DNA of 64,000 nucleotides from an uncultured Clostridium sp. (GCF_937920395.1 NZ_CALEVF010000296.1:1-64000), one strand, 5' to 3'; shown: positions 36,589 to 45,455, counted from the stretch's first letter. Notes: generated from the sequence alone by a model not told the origin. Numbers and translations are program-made.

Positions 36589-39500
36589 ATGGCAACTACA
36601 CCACAGCCGAATAGCACCAATACGAATTTTGTAAATGGGCTAGAGTCTTCTAAATTCCTGAACATACCAAACTTGGCTATTCCAGATATTGCAGGATTGA
36701 AGCAGGGGGCATTAAACTATTTTACTAGTGTTTCCAAGTTGGCAACATGGAATGGTACGACTTGGGTTTATCTTCAGAGTGAGGCTAATGCAGATGGTAA
36801 ATTTGTTCCATTGACTCGTAATTTTACAATCAATGGAGTTACTCATGACTTGAGTGTGGACAGAACATTCACTATACCAACTGTAACTGTAGATGCTGTC
36901 CCAACATTTGGGTCTTTAAATGCTGTCCAGTCAGGAGGAACTTATAATGCTTTACAAACAAAAGCTAACTTAAATGGGGGAAATACTTTTAATGGTTTTC
37001 AGAGTGTTAATGGGGGGATTTCAGCTATTGATATCAATGCTAGTAATACTCTTTCTATAAGTAAGTTTGGGCTTATTCAGGCATCTTTAAATTTATTTTC
37101 AAATGCTTCCTTTGTTAAAGGGGGGTTATTTGTAAATAGAGCTAATGGAGCTGGTGTTCATCAGGGTGGGGTTACAATTTTGCCTCAAGATGATTTAGTG
37201 GGGAATGTTACTTTATTTACGCCTAGGTTATCTGGTACGATAGCAAGATTAGAAGATATACCGGTTATTACAATTGATGCCAATCCTACAAGTGGATCTA
37301 GTAACGCGGTAAGCTCTGGTGGTGTATTTACAGCATTACAAGGGAAGCAGAATAACTTGTCACTTACTACAACTGGTACAAATGGAACAGCTACATTTGT
37401 AGGTTCCGTATTAAATATCCCTGTTGTAGATCTAAGTGGATATCAATTATTATCTCAAAAAGGAGTTGCAAATGGTTATGCGAGTTTGGGTATCGACGGA
37501 AGGGTTCCGGCTGCTCAGCTACCCGTAGGAGCGCAAGTATACAAAGGTACATGGAACGCATCTACAAATACGCCAACATTAGCTGATGGGACTGGAACTG
37601 CTGGATGGACTTATAGGGTTGTTGTCGGTGGTACTCAAAATTTAGGATCAGGCAGTATTACATTCGTAGCAGGAGATGATGTGATATATAATGGTACTGT
37701 ATGGCAACGTAATCCGGCTTCCATGGCTGTATCTAGTGTGAATGGGATGACTGGTGCAGTTGTCTTAAATCTAAGCATATATGAGTTGCTATCCAATAAA
37801 CAATCTGATTTAACACCAAGTACAACTAAGTATCCGACTGCTAATGCTGTGAATACTGGTCTTGGATTGAAAGCGAATTTAAATGGCGGTAATACCTTTA
37901 CTGGTGGAGACCAATTAATTCCGTCAGATTCGATTAAGGCTAATGGAGTGTATTTCAATTATAATAGCTTAGATTATATAGGGTTAACTACGATAGTAAC
38001 TAGAGGGGGAGGATATTTACAGGAAAGCGGGGGTATTCAGATTTATTCACGTTTAATAACTGATAGAACTATTTTTAAAAAAGCCACAATTGCTTCTAGT
38101 TGTGATCAAACCTCTGACATTGGCTTGTTTTTGCCTACTTTAAGTGGAACTTTAGCGCGAATAGAAGATATTCCAAATCTAAGTGGCTATGCTGTTTTAG
38201 CTAACAACAATACATTTACCGCGCAGAATACTTTCACGGGAGGAATGATAACAAATCAATTCTCTTATCGTGGCGTTTCGAATGCAAGAGAATATATAAA
38301 TATGACTACAGTCGTATCTAGCTCAACTTATGTTTCAGGTAAATTAAATTTAATTACTGATAGGGTTGATGGGACTGGATCTAGATATACAACTGATATA
38401 ACTCAATCTGTCACTATAGGTTCTAATGTAAGCTTAAGGTTACCTAATTCAAGTGGCACCTTAGCCTTGTTAACAGACATCCCTTCGTTGGCTGGATACG
38501 AACTATTATCTAATAAGCAGAATAGTTTAGCTACTGATGTTACTAATACTAAATATCCTACAGTTAGTTCTGTTAATTTAAGGGCGCCATTTGTTACCCC
38601 GGAAGAGTATGGAGCTGTGGGGAATGGTACGACAGATGATAAAACAGCTCTTCAGAATGCGATTAATACAGGTCTTCCTGTTCGGTTAGCAAGGAAAAAA
38701 TATTACATCAGTGGCAGTATAACCATTCCCGGAGGGACAAACATAACCGGAGCGGGAGCTGGTGGCGCGTCAAATATTTACATTAATTCTAATAACCCTA
38801 TTTTTATTATTGCAGGACATGATATAATCATAGATAAAGTTTCATTTACTGGGTCGGACTTAACGCCTAGTTCTACTCCCACTTATCCCAATCAAAACGG
38901 GATAAGTGTTCTTGGATCGAGTAGCCTCTTAAATGATTGGCACAGGATAGTAATTAACAATTGTTCTTTTTATGGCCTTAATGGGGCAGGAATTTATATT
39001 GGATATAATGGTACTTGGACAGAATTCGATGGTGTACAAATAGCAAATAGCTATGCCAAAAAATGTACATATGGCTTTTTTTGTGATGTGCGCGGAGAAT
39101 ATAATACATTTACTGGATGTAAATCATATGCGTGTTATATGGGATTTAGAGATGCTGGGGGTAATAATATATTTAGTAGTGGCTTATTATCCGGTAACAG
39201 TATCGGAGCATATCTTACAGGAGGGGAGAACAATGCTCATTCTATAATTGGGAACACATTAATTAATCATAATTCTATTTATGGTGTACAGACATCGGGT
39301 GTTACTTTAGGGTGGAACTTAACGAGCTGTGAAATATATTCAAATGACATATACATTGACACTTCAATTGGAATAAAATTCACTGTTTGTGATATATCAG
39401 TGCCTAATATTTACTTTAAGAATTCTAGTAGTATAGAGTTGATAGACATTAAATTTACCACTACTCCTAATATTTATCTTAGTTGGAATGGCACTGATAA

Positions 39501-40428
39501 TACAGGAACACCAAGTGATGTTGTATTTTTTAATCCTAAGTTTTGGGCTAGTTTGCCGGGAGGAATTATCTATAATCAACTTATTAACGGATTAACGATT
39601 TCAAGTGGATCACTTAGTCTTCCAAGTGGTAATATATCAATGAATGGTGGAATATCAATGAACGGTAATACCGGAACAACTATTCAAATGATGGCTAATG
39701 GAAGTAGTGCTGTTTTGATGTCTCCTACTTATAACATCATAGGCTCAGGAAATGTTGCTGATTTTAACACTTACATCTATGGTAATAATCCCTATGCAAT
39801 CTGGACAAATGGTGTTAAAAGATTTCATGTTGATGGAGGTGGAAATGTAGGTATAGGAACAAATAGTCCGCAACAGAGTTTTGTTGTATCAAGTAACGGA
39901 GGTACTGGAATTGAGTTTGCAATAAATCAATTATCAGGCTTGAATATAATTCAAAGCTATGATAGATCTGCATCAGTATATAAAGATTTAGAGTTAGTAG
40001 GAAGTAATGTCAATGTGCCAACCCCTGTGAATTCTAAGAATGCTACAACTAAGGCTTATGTAGATGGAAAAACAGAATCTGGGGTATATACACCTACTGT
40101 GACTATATCGAGCGGTGCTTCTACAGCTACAGCAAATACACATCATTATTCTAGAGTAGAAAATCAGGTTACTGTTACAGGATCTCAAAATATAACTACA
40201 TCTTCTGCTATTACTGTAGATTTATTAATCACGTTGCCTATTGCATCCTCATTCACTAGTACATATGATTTAGTAGGTTCTGGAACTATGAATGTACCTT
40301 TTAACACTATTTCAGGTAATTTAAGAGTAGTAGGAAATCTTGGGTCACCTAGAAAAGCTGATATTCTATTTCAGGGTGCTAATGGAAGTTTTACCATATT
40401 CTACACGTTCATGTATACAGTAGTATAG
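36589..40428 (+). CDS. Tail spike with pectate-lyase-type beta helix
   Basis: 1279 residues. N-terminal 650 residues contain collagen-free shaft repeats such as SLNAVQSGGTYNALQTKANL, SSNAVSSGGVFTALQGKQN and TANAVNTGLGLKANLNGGNTF, typical of phage fibre shafts. From about 670, TPEEYGAVGNGTTDDKTALQ opens a Pectate_lyase_3-type right-handed beta helix running to about 980. Near 1085, VDGGGNVGIGTNSPQQSF is the common fibre motif before a trimeric tip. It probably binds and may cleave host capsule or surface polysaccharide. Confidence 0.8.
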   Translation: MATTPQPNSTNTNFVNGLESSKFLNIPNLAIPDIAGLKQGALNYFTSVSKLATWNGTTWVYLQSEANADGKFVPLTRNFTINGVTHDLSVDRTFTIPTVTVDAVPTFGSLNAVQSGGTYNALQTKANLNGGNTFNGFQSVNGGISAIDINASNTLSISKFGLIQASLNLFSNASFVKGGLFVNRANGAGVHQGGVTILPQDDLVGNVTLFTPRLSGTIARLEDIPVITIDANPTSGSSNAVSSGGVFTALQGKQNNLSLTTTGTNGTATFVGSVLNIPVVDLSGYQLLSQKGVANGYASLGIDGRVPAAQLPVGAQVYKGTWNASTNTPTLADGTGTAGWTYRVVVGGTQNLGSGSITFVAGDDVIYNGTVWQRNPASMAVSSVNGMTGAVVLNLSIYELLSNKQSDLTPSTTKYPTANAVNTGLGLKANLNGGNTFTGGDQLIPSDSIKANGVYFNYNSLDYIGLTTIVTRGGGYLQESGGIQIYSRLITDRTIFKKATIASSCDQTSDIGLFLPTLSGTLARIEDIPNLSGYAVLANNNTFTAQNTFTGGMITNQFSYRGVSNAREYINMTTVVSSSTYVSGKLNLITDRVDGTGSRYTTDITQSVTIGSNVSLRLPNSSGTLALLTDIPSLAGYELLSNKQNSLATDVTNTKYPTVSSVNLRAPFVTPEEYGAVGNGTTDDKTALQNAINTGLPVRLARKKYYISGSITIPGGTNITGAGAGGASNIYINSNNPIFIIAGHDIIIDKVSFTGSDLTPSSTPTYPNQNGISVLGSSSLLNDWHRIVINNCSFYGLNGAGIYIGYNGTWTEFDGVQIANSYAKKCTYGFFCDVRGEYNTFTGCKSYACYMGFRDAGGNNIFSSGLLSGNSIGAYLTGGENNAHSIIGNTLINHNSIYGVQTSGVTLGWNLTSCEIYSNDIYIDTSIGIKFTVCDISVPNIYFKNSSSIELIDIKFTTTPNIYLSWNGTDNTGTPSDVVFFNPKFWASLPGGIIYNQLINGLTISSGSLSLPSGNISMNGGISMNGNTGTTIQMMANGSSAVLMSPTYNIIGSGNVADFNTYIYGNNPYAIWTNGVKRFHVDGGGNVGIGTNSPQQSFVVSSNGGTGIEFAINQLSGLNIIQSYDRSASVYKDLELVGSNVNVPTPVNSKNATTKAYVDGKTESGVYTPTVTISSGASTATANTHHYSRVENQVTVTGSQNITTSSAITVDLLITLPIASSFTSTYDLVGSGTMNVPFNTISGNLRVVGNLGSPRKADILFQGANGSFTIFYTFMYTVV

Positions 40429-40479
40429 CGTTATAATAATAAATAGTTTTTACCTTTATTGGATCAAACACGAAATAAT

Positions 40480-40554
40480 ATGAGAAATTACAACATGCCA
40501 GACCCGCCAGTAGAGCGACCGAATGTACCACCATTAGCTGAACCAGAAGAGTAA
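40480..40554 (+). CDS. Tiny proline-rich peptide
   Basis: 24 residues, MRNYNMPDPPVERPNVPPLA then EPEE. It lies between the spike and the lysis genes, six bases before the next start. Composition is distinctive (seven prolines), but at this length chance is possible. Confidence 0.35.
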   Translation: MRNYNMPDPPVERPNVPPLAEPEE

Positions 40555-40559
40555 AGCTT

Positions 40560-40928
40560 ATGAAAAAGAATTGGATTGTCATTTCTTTAGCACTATACTA
40601 TATCAGTATAGTGCTTTTCATCCTACAGGACAGTAGTCCTTTTTGGACGGCCTATTATTGGATCATACATGCTTATTTAGTTATAATGTGTCTATCGTTT
40701 AACTTCAAGGTTATAAAAACTCAATTAGAGTTATCAGTTATATTTTTTACCCTATTATTCAGAGGATCTTTATTAGCGTGGTATGTGTTTAAACTAGGCT
40801 TGAAAATTGATGCAACTTTATCTGTAAATAATTGGGTATTTTGGACATCACTAGGTTTATCCGGGATATCAGCTTTGATGTATTATAAATATAGAAAATC
40901 AATATCATGGAAGATCATAAAGAGATAA
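40560..40928 (+). CDS. Small membrane protein, four segments
   Basis: 122 residues with four hydrophobic segments (about 5-22, 30-48, 58-80, 92-112), short polar loops and a basic C-terminus. Stands at the start of the lysis cassette, so an alternative holin or antiholin is possible. No family recognised. Confidence 0.5.
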   Translation: MKKNWIVISLALYYISIVLFILQDSSPFWTAYYWIIHAYLVIMCLSFNFKVIKTQLELSVIFFTLLFRGSLLAWYVFKLGLKIDATLSVNNWVFWTSLGLSGISALMYYKYRKSISWKIIKR

Positions 40929-40933
40929 GTTAT

Positions 40934-41485
40934 ATGAGACCAGCATTTTCAGCTTTCGCTATAGCCCTATTGTTCTCTGCCTTTATACAGTCGTGTGGAG
41001 CATCAAGAGCCGGAATAAGCAATCAGCTTGCAATAGCAGATGTAAGTGGGGTAGTTGTAGTCAAGGATACGGAGACTCCCTCTACAGAGCTTAAAAAGTA
41101 TCTTAATGTAGAGCAGGGGTATGTTCCTAAAGATAGTTCTATTACGATAGCTAAAATAACACCTCGTTTGGATACTATAATCACTAGGCCTGTTGTTTTG
41201 GATCCTTACAACATCAGTCTAAATAACCAGAGAAAGATCATAGATTTGCTGATCAATAAAGACAATGAGGTAAAGCATTTAAGAAAGCAGGTTGATAAGT
41301 TGTCTGCTAAGACTACTGTCACGACTAACCAGAAGAACGATGCATTAAGTATGGAAACTGTTTGGGGAATGGGGCAATATATTTTGGGATTTGGTGGGAT
41401 TGTAATTGTTCTCATGATTATTCAAATTGTAATCTTATTGAAGAAGCATAAAGCAATATTACATAGTTACATCCAAACCATTTGA
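40934..41485 (+). CDS. Unimolecular-spanin-like lipoprotein 1
   Basis: 183 residues from the ATG at 40934. That start gives a standard lipoprotein signal: basic-hydrophobic, then FIQSC with the lipid-bearing Cys at 21. The earlier ATG at 40907 would add nine charged residues and overlap the previous gene. The middle has a short coiled coil (NKDNEVKHLRKQVDKLSAK) and the C-terminus a transmembrane helix (about 142-166, YILGFGGIVIVLMIIQIVIL). Outer-membrane lipid anchor plus C-terminal inner-membrane helix is the layout of u-spanins such as T1 gp11, which fuse the two membranes at lysis. Confidence 0.6.
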   Translation: MRPAFSAFAIALLFSAFIQSCGASRAGISNQLAIADVSGVVVVKDTETPSTELKKYLNVEQGYVPKDSSITIAKITPRLDTIITRPVVLDPYNISLNNQRKIIDLLINKDNEVKHLRKQVDKLSAKTTVTTNQKNDALSMETVWGMGQYILGFGGIVIVLMIIQIVILLKKHKAILHSYIQTI

Positions 41486-41498
41486 TCCTTACACTACC

Positions 41499-41801
41499 AT
41501 GGAAGAAGTAAATGAAAAATTAAAGCCACCTGTAACGCTAAGGGAGGTAGTAACAGATTGGGCTATAAATTCCTTCTTCGGTTTTTATATGGTTTATTGG
41601 TGGCTTGGAACAGAGTCTAGTAAATTGGATATCACTACAGCATTTGGGATTAAATTCTTTGCAATAACCAAAGCTATGATTTTGTTGATCTCAATGGGAT
41701 GTGCAATATTAGGTGGCTACCGGTTATTCAAGATCCTGATCAGGTTAAAGAAATCAGTTAAGTTCATAGATATTGGAGATGATGTCGGAAAGATTAGCTA
41801 A
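41499..41801 (+). CDS. Holin candidate
   Basis: 100 residues with two hydrophobic segments (about 23-40 and 54-75) and a charged C-terminus (RLKKSVKFIDIGDD). Size and placement, between a spanin-like gene and the muramidase, fit a class II holin. Function inferred. Confidence 0.5.
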   Translation: MEEVNEKLKPPVTLREVVTDWAINSFFGFYMVYWWLGTESSKLDITTAFGIKFFAITKAMILLISMGCAILGGYRLFKILIRLKKSVKFIDIGDDVGKIS

Positions 41802-41821
41802 ATGCTTTAACAAGTGTTATT

Positions 41822-41853
41822 GAGCTGTGTATTAGGTTACATGGCTTTTTTTT
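41822..41853 (+). terminator. Rho-independent terminator
   Basis: AGCTGTGTA (41822-41830) pairs with TACATGGCT (41837-41845) with two G-T pairs, followed by a T-run. Splits the lysis cassette into two units. Confidence 0.65.
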
Positions 41854-41864
41854 ATGCAGAATAG

Positions 41865-41872
41865 TTACCTTT
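41865..41872 (+). promoter_or_regulatory. -7-only promoter candidate for endolysin
   Basis: TACCTTTG fits TAnnTTTG, directly after the terminator and 23 bases before the endolysin ATG. No -33 TTG. Confidence 0.45.
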
Positions 41873-41895
41873 GAATAAACTAAAGCAAAATTATC

Positions 41896-42495
41896 ATGGC
41901 AATTTTTAAACCAGAAGTCCTTAAATCAATTAGAGCAATAGAAGGCGGTTGGGTAAACGATCCTGATGACAGCGGTCAAGAAACATTTTTGGGTATTGCA
42001 AGAGCTAAAGATCCGAATCCTGCTGTATGGGCTATTGTGGATGATATCAAGAAGCGTAATCCTATATTCACTAAACAGGCTCAGGACGGAAATCCAAAGA
42101 ACCTGAATAGTCTTTTATATGCGAACAAAGAATTAAATGACTTAATTGATAATATATATCAAAGGTCTTATTGGGATGTAAATAGATTAGGTGAAATTAA
42201 CGATCAACAATTAGCTGCTAATGTCTGTGATTGTGGAGTTAACTGTGGCACTAAGACTTCTGCAATAATGCTTCAAAAGGCCTACAACTTAACAACAGAT
42301 AAAGGTAAGATATCAGAAGACGGTGCAATAGGTGGTAAGACGTTGGGTGCTATTAATGATTCAGATGCTGAAGTCATTTATAATAAGTATAATGAATTAA
42401 GAGTTGCTTATTATGAGAACATTATTGCAAGAAAGCCTTCTCAAGCGAAGTTTCGTAAATCTTGGATGAGTCGAGTTAAACCTTATGTAAATTGA
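41896..42495 (+). CDS. Endolysin, GH108 N-acetylmuramidase
   Basis: 199 residues. The N-terminal catalytic part has AIEGGWVNDPDDSGQETFLGI, the E-GG-(Y/W)-N-P-D-G-T--GI signature of glycoside hydrolase family 108, with Glu near 13 as the catalytic acid. The middle (YWDVNRLGEINDQQLAANV) and the C-terminal peptidoglycan-binding part (AIMLQKAYNLTTDKG, DGAIGGKTLGAIN) complete the family. No signal peptide, so export depends on a holin. Confidence 0.9.
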   Translation: MAIFKPEVLKSIRAIEGGWVNDPDDSGQETFLGIARAKDPNPAVWAIVDDIKKRNPIFTKQAQDGNPKNLNSLLYANKELNDLIDNIYQRSYWDVNRLGEINDQQLAANVCDCGVNCGTKTSAIMLQKAYNLTTDKGKISEDGAIGGKTLGAINDSDAEVIYNKYNELRVAYYENIIARKPSQAKFRKSWMSRVKPYVN

Positions 42496-42496
42496 T

Positions 42497-43054
42497 ATGG
42501 AGAAGCAAACTAATAACCCTGTAGGGTGGATGATATTGGGATACATTGCGCTAATGATTGCAATAATACTTATAGTGTTAATGAGTGGATGTGGCGCAAG
42601 GAAGGTTGAAACGTCTATTAACAAGACGACTGATAAGTATTCTGATAAGATGACTAGTGAAGGAGTAGTAAGCAAAACTAATAGTTCTGTGGACAGCTCT
42701 TCATTGGTATCAAAGATTAATAAAGGGGATGAGTCAAAGGAAAGCCGGGTGACTGAACTATTCAATGAGAATGGAACGCTAAAACAGCGCATTACAGAGC
42801 TTTTAAATCGTAAGTCGTTTGATACTTCACAATTCGTACAAAAGTCTGTCAAAACTCTTTATATCAATACAGATTCGACGTTTAACAATACGCATTACAT
42901 TACAAGAGATATTAACCATTACATTAAGGACAAGAAAAGTGATGCTAACAACAACTCTTTATATCTTATGCTGTTTGGTTTGGGAGTCTTTGCTATTGTT
43001 GCGGTATTCGTTTACAGATATGTTACCAGAGTTAAAGTACCTAAAGCTGAATAA
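42497..43054 (+). CDS. Unimolecular-spanin-like lipoprotein 2
   Basis: 185 residues, one base after the endolysin. N-terminal hydrophobic segment ends in a lipobox (LMSGC, Cys 32). Central Ser/Lys-rich region with a coiled-coil stretch (ESRVTELFNENGTLKQRITE). C-terminal transmembrane helix at about 150-172 (LYLMLFGLGVFAIVAVFVY). Same two-membrane layout as the gene at 40934 without clear sequence similarity. Either one is the spanin and the other an antagonist, or both act. Confidence 0.55.
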   Translation: MEKQTNNPVGWMILGYIALMIAIILIVLMSGCGARKVETSINKTTDKYSDKMTSEGVVSKTNSSVDSSSLVSKINKGDESKESRVTELFNENGTLKQRITELLNRKSFDTSQFVQKSVKTLYINTDSTFNNTHYITRDINHYIKDKKSDANNNSLYLMLFGLGVFAIVAVFVYRYVTRVKVPKAE

Positions 43055-43055
43055 T

Positions 43056-43847
43056 ATGCCAGATGATAAAAACCCCAAGATAGTAACCAAAGGTGCAAGT
43101 CCAATGGTTAGTGATTTGCTCCCTGAAATTAGGAGTCAATTCCAATTTGTTAAGGATTATGCTAGTTCGCCAAAGTATAAAGAACGCTTGAGTAAAATGG
43201 TGAATGCTGAACGTAATTTACAGCAACCTTTATCTGCACAACCGTTTGTTAATGAAGTGATGTCCGGATCCAGAACAGATGCGCCTACTGATGTTGTGGT
43301 TAGTGACATCATGAATAACAACGGTCAGAGATTGAATGCTCTTAGTCAGGGTAAAATTAGTATTAGTGATACTGATTTAGGAAGGAATACAGCTGGGGGA
43401 TATGATAGTTCTTATAAAGATGTAAGGCTGAATGAAGACCTTACAAGAGCTAATCCAACTGTGCCGGCTCATGAGTTCTCACATGCTATCAATAATGGCC
43501 AACAACCTTATTCACCAGCATTTGACGAGAAGTATTTGAAGAAGATATTTATTCCACCTACGAATAGCAGGTTTGAGGGGGAGGTTCAGAAGCCAACAGA
43601 AGTGAAGGCTCGTTTAGATGCGATTAGATATTTAGGCGCGAAGAAAGGAATATTTGATGCCGGTAAGACTGACTTCACTCCCCAAGATTTTAGGAAGTTA
43701 ATGAAGGATAAAGAAATTAGTAATGATTACAACTTCAAACAGATATTAGACCAATTGCCAAAGGATAGGCAGGAGAAAGGTTTTGTTTGGTTGATGAATG
43801 AAATTGCTAGTAATAACCAGCCGAGCGCCAATGAGGATTTGGTGTAA
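43056..43847 (+). CDS. Zincin-type virion-associated peptidase
   Basis: 263 residues from the ATG at 43056; a longer in-frame extension upstream overlaps the lipoprotein gene and is rejected. VPAHEFSHAINNG at about 140-150 is an HExxH motif; PTEVKARLDAIRYLG about 40 residues later offers the third-ligand glutamate. Similar zincins with PTEV-AR-- occur near the structural genes of Bacteroidota phages. Substrate unknown; last gene of the rightward unit. Confidence 0.6.
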   Translation: MPDDKNPKIVTKGASPMVSDLLPEIRSQFQFVKDYASSPKYKERLSKMVNAERNLQQPLSAQPFVNEVMSGSRTDAPTDVVVSDIMNNNGQRLNALSQGKISISDTDLGRNTAGGYDSSYKDVRLNEDLTRANPTVPAHEFSHAINNGQQPYSPAFDEKYLKKIFIPPTNSRFEGEVQKPTEVKARLDAIRYLGAKKGIFDAGKTDFTPQDFRKLMKDKEISNDYNFKQILDQLPKDRQEKGFVWLMNEIASNNQPSANEDLV

Positions 43848-43853
43848 ATGTAA

Positions 43854-43881
43854 AAGCCCTATGACAAATCGCATAGGGCTT
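43854..43881. terminator. Bidirectional terminator between convergent units
   Basis: AAGCCCTATG (43854-43863) and CATAGGGCTT (43872-43881) form a perfect 10-base stem with an eight-base loop, between the stop of the last rightward gene (43847) and the stop of the last leftward gene (43889). Confidence 0.85.
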
Positions 43882-43888
43882 ATTTGTT

Positions 43889-44089
43889 TTAGCTTACTTT
43901 ATCGGGGACTTCAAGAAAGTCAAATAGTTCATTTCTTAGTTCATCAATACCCATTGTAGTAGCAGTACTATGACCATAAGCCGGATGACCTAAATTCTGA
44001 GTGGCCTGTAAAAGTTTAGATTCTGTTTCTTTTAAAATGTCCAACAATTCTTCTCTTGTTAGTTTTTCTGAATTTTCACTCTTCGCCAT
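43889..44089 (-). CDS. Hypothetical protein
   Basis: 66 residues, last gene of the leftward unit. Helical, charged (KLTREELLDILKETESKLLQ). Start overlaps the stop of the histone-like gene by one base (TAATG). No family recognised. Confidence 0.6.
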   Translation of the reverse strand: MAKSENSEKLTREELLDILKETESKLLQATQNLGHPAYGHSTATTMGIDELRNELFDFLEVPDKVS

Positions 44090-44265
44090 TACTTTTTGTT
44101 TTTAAGATCCGTTATTTCATTCCTTGCTTCTTGAGCTAAAAATTTAATACTCTGTAGGCCTTTTCTGAGACGACTACCTGCTGCTGAATTACCAGCCCCA
44201 TAGAATTTGTTTGCATCAGTCTCTAAGTCTGCTACAAGTGCTTTAATTGATTCGAATTTGTTCAT
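44089..44265 (-). CDS. Hc1-like histone H1 homologue
   Basis: 58 residues: MNKFESIKALVADLETDANK, FYGAGNSAAGSRLRKGLQSI, then KFLAQEARNEITDLKNKK. This follows the bacterial histone-H1-like (Hc1) pattern F..LK.LV..LE.DA.KFY..GN.AAG.R.RK..Q..K..A...R..I. Such proteins are common in Bacteroidota and bind DNA. In the phage it could compact genome or host DNA. Coupled by ATGA overlap to its upstream neighbour. Confidence 0.75.
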   Translation of the reverse strand: MNKFESIKALVADLETDANKFYGAGNSAAGSRLRKGLQSIKFLAQEARNEITDLKNKK

Positions 44266-44540
44266 GTTGTTTTTAAATTAGATTGTTTATTTCTGTTTGT
44301 TAATACTTTATTGTCTTCCCGGAGATCATTGATTAATAGTTCAAGTGCTTTAATTTGAGACTTTTTGATTTCAAGTTCCCTGAGTAGGTTTACTGAAGGG
44401 CAGATCTTTAATGCTTTAGTGAATAGCATCAAGCACATGTCGAACCCTTTTTTATTCTCATCATAATCAGGGAGACGTTCTGAAACTAAAGTAAGTCGTC
44501 TGTGAAGTTGAATGATATTTATTTCGTTGATGTCTGACAT
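44262..44540 (-). CDS. Hypothetical helical protein
   Basis: 92 residues, mostly helical with a C-terminal coiled-coil stretch (LELLINDLREDNKVLTNR). Overlaps both neighbours. No family recognised. Confidence 0.5.
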   Translation of the reverse strand: MSDINEINIIQLHRRLTLVSERLPDYDENKKGFDMCLMLFTKALKICPSVNLLRELEIKKSQIKALELLINDLREDNKVLTNRNKQSNLKTT

Positions 44541-44830
44541 TGTTCTTCGATTTTAGTTATACACTCGTCATTACAAATTTCAGTATCAGGGAAGCCGGGC
44601 ACTTTCATTAATGCAGTATACCTTATCCCTCTACTAGTTGCGTATGATTCAACAAGAGTTTCATCTTCTATCCAGTAGTGTAAGTGTGCTTCATGGCGGG
44701 GAAGGCGCATGTATTCTCTTCTTCTTTTGAGGCCTTTCCTGATCTCCATAATGATATGATATAATGCAAACAGGCCAACACATATTGATACTATAATTAA
44801 TTCTCTGAGGGGGATGTAGTAAGGAGCCAT
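44519..44830 (-). CDS. Small membrane-anchored protein
   Basis: 103 residues. One N-terminal transmembrane helix (about 8-26), a basic stretch (RKGLKRRREYMRL), then a cytoplasmic domain with three cysteines near the C-terminus. No family recognised. Confidence 0.5.
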   Translation of the reverse strand: MAPYYIPLRELIIVSICVGLFALYHIIMEIRKGLKRRREYMRLPRHEAHLHYWIEDETLVESYATSRGIRYTALMKVPGFPDTEICNDECITKIEEQCQTSTK

Positions 44831-44911
44831 TGTTTCTTCTTTTTAGTTTGATATTCTTTCCAGCTCATATATATAACTACTAAGCTGGACTTAGTTTTGT
44901 AGGTATACATG

Positions 44912-45184
44912 CTATTCATCTTGAATCTTATCTTTTAAAGTGTTAACTTTTAAGTTGATGATACGTTGTATTTCAATCTGATTAAATACTAATCTCATTT
45001 GAGTCATCATAATGAATACATCGGCCATTTCCTCTTCAACATTGTGTTGTCTCCCTCTTTTGTATTTGCAAAGAGCTTGGATCAATTCGGAACATTCCTC
45101 GATACACATATCAATTTGGTTATTGACACCGTTCTTAACCAATGTCTCTTTAAGAATTAGCTCTTGTTTTAGACTAAGATTCAT
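44912..45184 (-). CDS. MazG-like nucleotide pyrophosphohydrolase
   Basis: About 90 residues from the ATG at 45184, which leaves one base after the previous gene; an upstream ATG at 45205 would overlap it. Carries MCIEECSELIQALCKYKRG and VEEEMADVFIMMTQMR, the EExxE and ExxD metal-binding pair of all-alpha NTP pyrophosphohydrolases. It may adjust nucleotide pools or remove alarmone-like nucleotides. Confidence 0.7.
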   Translation of the reverse strand: MNLSLKQELILKETLVKNGVNNQIDMCIEECSELIQALCKYKRGRQHNVEEEMADVFIMMTQMRLVFNQIEIQRIINLKVNTLKDKIQDE

Positions 45185-45185
45185 A

Positions 45186-45440
45186 TTATTCAAATATTTG
45201 TTCAATCCTGAAGTTAAGGTGATCTTCTACTGTGGAATAAATCTCTTGCCATTTCTCAATCTCATCATCTATGCAAGATTCAAGAGAGATAGCCAGTAGC
45301 ATTTGTGCTTGGTCTTGTATGGCCTTTATGTCGGCTATGGACAGCGAACTTAATTTATCAAGTATCTTATCCATTTGTGAAGGTTCAGTAGCTTGTGTAG
45401 CTTTATTTTCGATCTTGTCGAATTCAAATTTTATTCCCAT
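45186..45440 (-). CDS. Hypothetical protein
   Basis: 84 residues, acidic-helical (EPSQMDKILDKLSSLSIADI). One base before the MazG-like start. Preceded by a stable leader hairpin at 45456-45479. No family recognised. Confidence 0.5.
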   Translation of the reverse strand: MGIKFEFDKIENKATQATEPSQMDKILDKLSSLSIADIKAIQDQAQMLLAISLESCIDDEIEKWQEIYSTVEDHLNFRIEQIFE

Positions 45441-45455
45441 GATTTTTAAGGTTAA

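Noticed and set aside
40441..40480. Promoter at TACCTTTATTGG after the spike gene
   Set aside because: Does not fit TAnnTTTG (A in place of G) and no -33 element.
44859..44889. Inverted repeat TCCAGCT/AGCTGGA as a terminator
   Set aside because: Seventeen-base loop and no T-run on either strand; could be chance.
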